Under the pieces are notes generated by a model. The model did not search any database, had not been told where the DNA came from, and worked only from the letters and a program-made list of their open reading frames with translations. From an uncultured Bacteroidales bacterium (GTDB taxonomy: Bacteria > Bacteroidota > Bacteroidia > Bacteroidales > Paludibacteraceae): 36,103 bases of DNA. Below are positions 32,475-36,103 of this stretch, one piece after another; the first letter of the stretch is position 1; the number at the start of each line of letters is the position of its first letter. Location of the stretch: positions 1 through 36,103 of the forward strand of contig CALZOG010000014.1 of assembly GCA_945827635.1 (NCBI GenBank), in the 5' to 3' direction. The position numbers were made by a program, and so were the translations under genes.

Positions 32475-35468
32475 ATGAAAAGTATGAAAAAGATTCTTTC
32501 TCTTCTGTTCGCATCAGCGTTGTCGCTGGGCGTAATGCATGCAAGTGTATTGCTCAACGAGCATTTCGACCGTCCGTTGGGTGATTTGCCGGCAAGCACA
32601 TGGTCGGGCAGCTCTGTGCCCAACGACAGTGCGTGGCATGTGTATAGTCCGGGTTCGGTGCTGCTGAAGGTGGTGAATAGCCAGTTGCAGTTTGCCGACT
32701 ACTGCTCGGCTGCAACAGGCAAGGCGGTGCAGTACAGCGCCAACCACAGCCGTAACTATCTGCTGCTGAAGAACGCATTGAGCGGTTCGGCAGGCAGCAA
32801 GGTCTATCTGGCGTTTCTGATGAAAGTTAATGCCGGAGGGTTGCAGACTTCGTCCAGTGCCCAATCTACAAACAATGCCAACAACAGCGTGGCGGCGTTC
32901 CATATCGACGCGAGCAGTAACGCCACAGGCGCGCTCAACGGCAGGGTAATCATCCGTACCGTTGACGAGGCGACGTATTGCCTGGGTGTGTCCCGCCGCG
33001 GTGAGAAAGTACAGTTTGCTGAGGAGCAGCTGAAGACCGGCAACACCTATCTCGTGGTGGCGGAATATGCGTTTGTGGAAGGCGAGAAGAACGATATAGT
33101 AAGCCTGTATATCAATCCTACACCTGCCTTGCAGACCGCGGCTGTAGCGAGCGTGAATACGTCCTCGCCTTATGCCGATGCAACGCAGATTGTAGGCGTG
33201 GTGCTGAACTCCAACGGCAATACGCCTACGGATATGATGATTGACGAACTGCGCGTGGCTACCTCATGGGACGATCTGTGGGAAGACCGTTCGGCGCCCG
33301 TGCCGACCATCACTGCTGCGGCGAGTGTGGATTGCGGCAAGGTGGCTGTGGGCGAAGAGGCTCAACGCACACTGGTTGTGCAGGGCGCGAACCTGCAGGG
33401 CGGCATTAGCGTGAGTTCGGATAACCCTGCCTTGGTACCAGGCGTACAGGTTATACCGCAGGCGGAGGCCGAGCAGCAGGGCGGATATGCACTGACACTG
33501 AAACTGACCGCCACCCAGCAGGGCACAGGCAAGGCGAATCTGACATTGTCTTCCGCCGGCGCAAGCGACCAGGTGGTGGTTGTGAACTGGACAGCCGCTA
33601 TGCCCGTGCCGCCGGCAGGCACAGAGTTGCTGGAAAATGCGGGCTTTGAGGAGTATTCGTGCAAAGCGATTGGGTGTTCGTTCGATGTGTGGAGTCTGCC
33701 GCTGAGCAATGCCTCGCCGGAGACAACCGACAAAATAGAGGGCGAAGCCGCCATGCTGCTGAACCCCGTATCCGGCACGGCTAACCTTGATCAGGGCGTG
33801 GCGCTTACCGATGAGGATTATGCAGCCGGTACGCTGTTCAAACTGACGATCAATTATAAGACGGTCAGTCTGCCCGAGAACACACGCCTGGCGCTGGACT
33901 GCTACTGGGTACCCGTGGGCGGCGGCGATGCCGAGGCAATGAAACAGCATGACGCCGATGTGCTGCAGCAGACTTTGGCTGAGACGGCCGACAACGTATG
34001 GCAGACGCTGAGCGTAACGACCTCCAAACCGGCTGGATCGACCGCGTTGCGCGTGCGGGTGGTCGTGCCCAAGAATGCGCAGGTGCTGTTGGATGATTTC
34101 AGTCTGGTGCAGACTGCCAACACCGAACCGTTCATTCATGTCACGCCTGCCAAACTCAATGCTGTGGAGACAACGTTGGGCAACACTGTTCAGTTCCCGG
34201 CATTACGTATCGAGCAAGGCAACCTGAGCGGTACCACGAGTTTCGAGTTGTCGTACACCGATGCGGCGATGTTCAGTCTGTCACAGTTGTCACTGGCTGC
34301 CGATCAGAGCACGTGCGAACTGGTGATCACCTATGCGCCGACGGCTGCCGGAGTGCATACGGCGTACCTGAATATTGACAATCCGGCGCATACGAGTTTG
34401 CACCAGACCATCAAGTTGCAAGGCTCGTGCACCGATCCTACGGCTCAGCCAGCACTGAGCATCACACCTGCTACATTGCCGGCGTTTGAGGCAAAAGTAG
34501 GGCAGACGCTGACGAAGACGTTCTTCGTGACATCGGTTAATTGTACGGATTTCGTTTATCTGAGTGTAGAACATGTGCAGGGCGCGGCGTTCACGATTGA
34601 TGCCTCGATGCTCAGTAAGAACACCTCGAGTGAGGTCACAGTGCGTTTTGCGCCGATGGAGGCCGGAACGTATCAGTCGGTTGTTACTGCCACTTCGCTG
34701 AACGCCGAGAGCGTGACGCTCACCCTGAACGGTACAGCCACAGGCGGAGGTGAAACGATAGAGTGGGCAACGGATTTTGTGTGGGATGATTCGCAGCCAC
34801 TGGCGACGATGGCAGAGCATTTTGACGGCATCGAGCATAATCAGCCGCTACTGATCAGCGGTTGGCAGAACGTTGCGGCAGCCGATGCGCGTCCGTGGTG
34901 GGGAATGGATGCGACGCAAACCGGTCTGTTCGATGGAGACAACAAGTGCGCCAAAGCAACGGCGTACGAGTTTGGCAAGCCTACAACAGGATTGTGGGAG
35001 ATGTGGCTTGTGACGCCGGCACTGGACTATCGCCATGCACCGACGAAGGTGTTTGCGTTCAGCGTGATGGGGCAGTACCTGCCCGAAGAGGATAGTCAGG
35101 CGGTGCTGGAGGTATATTATATTGATGCTACAGATCCGACGAATGTGTTCCGTCAGGATCTGACAGGCAGTTTCTCTATCCCCAAGACGTCAGACGAGGA
35201 CTCGCAATGGGTGACGTTCGTTCTTGATCTGGCGCCTTATTCCGAGACGATGGCAGATGTGTTCCGCATGGCTTTCCGCTACGAGGGACCCAACGGCGCA
35301 GACGGAACGGTGACGTATTATATAGATGATGTCAGTTGGGGCATGGTAACAACCGCTGTTGATGAACTGAGTTCGCAGCCTGCAGTGTGCAAGATGCTCC
35401 GCGACGGTCAGGTGCTGATCATGCGCGGCAATGCGTGGTACAGCGTGCTTGGTACACGGGTGGAATAA
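32475..35468 (+). CDS. Large secreted multidomain beta-sandwich protein
   Basis: 997 aa; an alternative ATG at 32484 (MKKILSLLF) gives the same signal peptide (ends VMHAS). In order: a LamG/concanavalin-like domain (LLNEHFDRPLGDLP to about 265), an Ig/ASH-like domain (about 275-375, DCGKVAVGEEAQRTLVVQGANLQGG), a carbohydrate-binding-like jelly roll (about 385-545, LLENAGFEEYSC to AQVLLDDFSLV), and two more Ig-like domains (about 550-760). A choice-of-anchor-J-like domain follows (about 780-955, MAEHFDGIEHNQPLLISGWQN to YYIDDVSWG). The last 35 residues (VCKMLRDGQVLIMRG, then YSVLGTRVE) form a tail also found in the remnant at 15.0-15.26 kb, probably a sorting signal. No enzyme motif. Likely an adhesin or glycan-binding surface protein. 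Confidence 0.85.
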   Translation: MKSMKKILSLLFASALSLGVMHASVLLNEHFDRPLGDLPASTWSGSSVPNDSAWHVYSPGSVLLKVVNSQLQFADYCSAATGKAVQYSANHSRNYLLLKNALSGSAGSKVYLAFLMKVNAGGLQTSSSAQSTNNANNSVAAFHIDASSNATGALNGRVIIRTVDEATYCLGVSRRGEKVQFAEEQLKTGNTYLVVAEYAFVEGEKNDIVSLYINPTPALQTAAVASVNTSSPYADATQIVGVVLNSNGNTPTDMMIDELRVATSWDDLWEDRSAPVPTITAAASVDCGKVAVGEEAQRTLVVQGANLQGGISVSSDNPALVPGVQVIPQAEAEQQGGYALTLKLTATQQGTGKANLTLSSAGASDQVVVVNWTAAMPVPPAGTELLENAGFEEYSCKAIGCSFDVWSLPLSNASPETTDKIEGEAAMLLNPVSGTANLDQGVALTDEDYAAGTLFKLTINYKTVSLPENTRLALDCYWVPVGGGDAEAMKQHDADVLQQTLAETADNVWQTLSVTTSKPAGSTALRVRVVVPKNAQVLLDDFSLVQTANTEPFIHVTPAKLNAVETTLGNTVQFPALRIEQGNLSGTTSFELSYTDAAMFSLSQLSLAADQSTCELVITYAPTAAGVHTAYLNIDNPAHTSLHQTIKLQGSCTDPTAQPALSITPATLPAFEAKVGQTLTKTFFVTSVNCTDFVYLSVEHVQGAAFTIDASMLSKNTSSEVTVRFAPMEAGTYQSVVTATSLNAESVTLTLNGTATGGGETIEWATDFVWDDSQPLATMAEHFDGIEHNQPLLISGWQNVAAADARPWWGMDATQTGLFDGDNKCAKATAYEFGKPTTGLWEMWLVTPALDYRHAPTKVFAFSVMGQYLPEEDSQAVLEVYYIDATDPTNVFRQDLTGSFSIPKTSDEDSQWVTFVLDLAPYSETMADVFRMAFRYEGPNGADGTVTYYIDDVSWGMVTTAVDELSSQPAVCKMLRDGQVLIMRGNAWYSVLGTRVE

Positions 35469-35543
35469 GTGTGTTCCACTTGCAAAAGGACGTCAGCCGG
35501 AGTGCGGAAAGACAGTGTCTGCCGGCGGCTGGTGAACAAAAGG

Positions 35544-35568
35544 GCCTTGCTAATAGCAAGGCTTTTTT
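35544..35568 (+). terminator. Rho-independent terminator of the secreted protein gene
   Basis: GCCTTGCT (35544-35551), loop AAT, AGCAAGGC (35555-35562), then TTTTTT. It is a textbook 8-bp stem 76 nt after the stop. Confidence 0.93.
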
Positions 35569-35596
35569 GATGCAAAAAGTATAATTGTAAAAAATG

Positions 35597-35622
35597 GAGG
35601 TGTGCCAATTATGACACACCTC
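35597..35622 (-). terminator. Terminator of the tRNA-Gly transcript
   Basis: GAGGTGTG (35597-35604) pairs with CACACCTC (35615-35622) around a 10-nt loop. On the minus strand the stem is followed by CATTTTTT, 15 nt after the tRNA end. A CTTTT stretch on plus may allow weak action the other way. Confidence 0.8.
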
Positions 35623-35636
35623 TTTTCAAAAGAGGG

Positions 35637-35709
35637 AGCGGTAAGCGGGACTCGAACCCGTGACCCTCAGCTTGGGAAGCTGATGCTCTACCAACTGAGC
35701 TACTACCGC
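35637..35709 (-). tRNA. tRNA-Gly(CCC)
   Basis: A 73-nt cloverleaf on minus with acceptor GCGGTAG/TTACCGC, U at the discriminator position as usual for tRNA-Gly, anticodon stem TCAGC/GCTGA around loop TTCCCAA (anticodon CCC), and T-loop GTTCGAGTC. One T-stem pair (A-C) is not canonical. No CCA is encoded. It is preceded by a leader of about 155 nt containing repeat element C. Confidence 0.93.
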
Positions 35710-35714
35710 AAGGC

Positions 35715-35807
35715 GCGTTCGGCAACGCGGTCGCATCGGATGCCGCTTGGCGGCATAAAGGCGACGCGTGCCTCCGCTCTCCCCACAAATTGAAATTTGT
35801 GGGGGCC
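35715..35807 (-). repeat. Copy C of the hairpin-rich repeat element, in the tRNA-Gly leader
   Basis: Read on minus, stem 1 is CCCCACAAAT / ATTTGTGGGG, perfect over 10 bp. Stem 2 is GTCGC/GCGAC enclosing ATGCCGC-CAA-GCGGCAT. Stem 3 is CGCGTT-GCCG-AACGCG. The element ends 5 nt before tRNA-Gly and lies between it and the promoter at 35872-35903. It is the best-formed copy of the three. Confidence 0.8.
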
Positions 35808-35871
35808 CCTGATTGGCAGATGTGCAAGGTTTGCAGGTGTGCAAGTCGGGGTGGAGTGCCGTAAGCGGGTG

Positions 35872-35903
35872 CAAAGATACAACAATTATTTTATATTTGC
35901 AAA
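35872..35903 (-). promoter_or_regulatory. Promoter for element C and tRNA-Gly
   Basis: Read on minus: TTTG (35900-35903), a 20-nt spacer, TATCTTTG (35872-35879). No other promoter is visible between it and the tRNA, so element C should be transcribed with the tRNA. Confidence 0.8.
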
Positions 35904-35940
35904 TCTTTTGGCAAAAAAATGCATAATTATGTTGAAAAAA

Positions 35941-35972
35941 TTTGTTTTTGTCAAATATTTGTTGTAACTTTG
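35941..35972 (+). promoter_or_regulatory. Promoter reading into the 16-bp tandem repeat
   Basis: TTTG (35941-35944), a 20-nt spacer, TAACTTTG (35965-35972). It is divergent from the tRNA-Gly promoter and points out of the window. No start codon with a long frame is visible before the end. Confidence 0.75.
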
Positions 35973-35992
35973 TAGGCACAAATAAAGTGGTG

Positions 35993-36103
35993 GACCGCTG
36001 CGCTGACAGACCGCTGCGCTGATAGACCGCTGCGCTGACAAACCGCTTCGCTGACAGACCGCTGCGCTGATAGACCGCTGCGCTGACAGACCGCTGCGCT
36101 GAC
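35993..36103 (+). repeat. 16-bp tandem repeat, about seven units, cut by the window end
   Basis: Units of GACCGCTGCGCTGACA start at 35993 and repeat every 16 bp with small changes: ATA for ACA in two units, and AACCGCTTCGC in one. There are no spacers, and 16 is not a multiple of 3, so neither CRISPR nor protein coding is likely. It starts about 20 nt after a promoter's -7 box and is probably transcribed as a leader. Confidence 0.9.

Noticed and set aside
35609..35979. Overlapping minus-strand frames over tRNA-Gly and element C
   Set aside because: They cover a tRNA, a structured repeat and a promoter. The same peptide-like string appears wherever the element occurs, so it marks the repeat and not a protein.
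35993..36103. CRISPR array
   Set aside because: Units are directly adjacent with no spacers, are only 16 bp long, and no cas gene is seen.

Overview
The window reads as chromosomal DNA of a member of the Bacteroidota, most likely order Bacteroidales. The support is ten promoters of the Bacteroidetes type (TTTG, exactly 20 nt, TAnnTTTG), lineage-typical families (DUF4292 lipoprotein, EnvC-like activator next to a TPR protein, FKBP and Rieske-like lipoproteins, RhuM-type protein) and secreted proteins with Por/T9SS-like C-terminal tails. Genus cannot be fixed from sequence alone. There is no rRNA, no CRISPR array and no phage module.

Layout. 1-1200: tRNA-Pro(TGG) on minus, tRNA-Gln(TTG) and tRNA-Ala(GGC) on plus, then a 175-bp duplicated block carrying a copy of the tRNA-Ala 3' end and its terminator, mixed with 43-bp repeats that run into the stop codon of a small antitoxin-like gene. 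1440-12142, plus strand: nitroreductase, pdxA, alaS, GtrA-like membrane protein, TPR-CHAT protein, lipoate-protein ligase, PnuC-like transporter and TrpB2. A convergent COG0523 GTPase with a long His-rich insert follows on minus. 13800-18020, plus strand: an accessory patch with a RhuM-like gene behind a structured leader, a decayed fragment of a surface protein, a WG-repeat lipoprotein, and a RAYT-type (HUH) transposase with a 143-bp partial self-copy downstream. 32295 down to 18031, minus strand: a long run of cell-envelope and RNA/DNA maintenance genes (lipid kinase, TPR, DUF4292, EnvC-like, FKBP, Rieske-like, rimM, trmH-like, U32 protease-like, pectinesterase-like pseudoenzyme, mfd), with ATGA stop/start overlaps at rimM/trmH and pectinesterase/mfd. 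32475-35468, plus strand: a large secreted multidomain protein with its own promoter and terminator. 35597-36103: terminator, tRNA-Gly(CCC) on minus behind a long structured leader, and a promoter that fires into a 16-bp tandem repeat cut by the window end.

Functional themes. The plus operon-like run mixes cofactor supply (PLP via pdxA, lipoate salvage, NMN-type transport) with translation (alaS). The minus run joins envelope assembly to ribosome maturation and transcription-coupled repair.

The strongest candidate for something undescribed is a roughly 100-nt hairpin-rich element present three times (107-215 plus, 13816-13912 plus, 35715-35807 minus). Its first stem changes sequence but stays paired, two copies lie in 5' leaders directly after promoters, and two copies abut tRNA genes. 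Other points of interest are the pectinesterase-like protein with both catalytic aspartates replaced by asparagine, the Rieske-like lipoprotein with a C-x-H / C-x-x-C ligand set, and a U32 protein whose C-terminus is made of an 8-bp DNA repeat.
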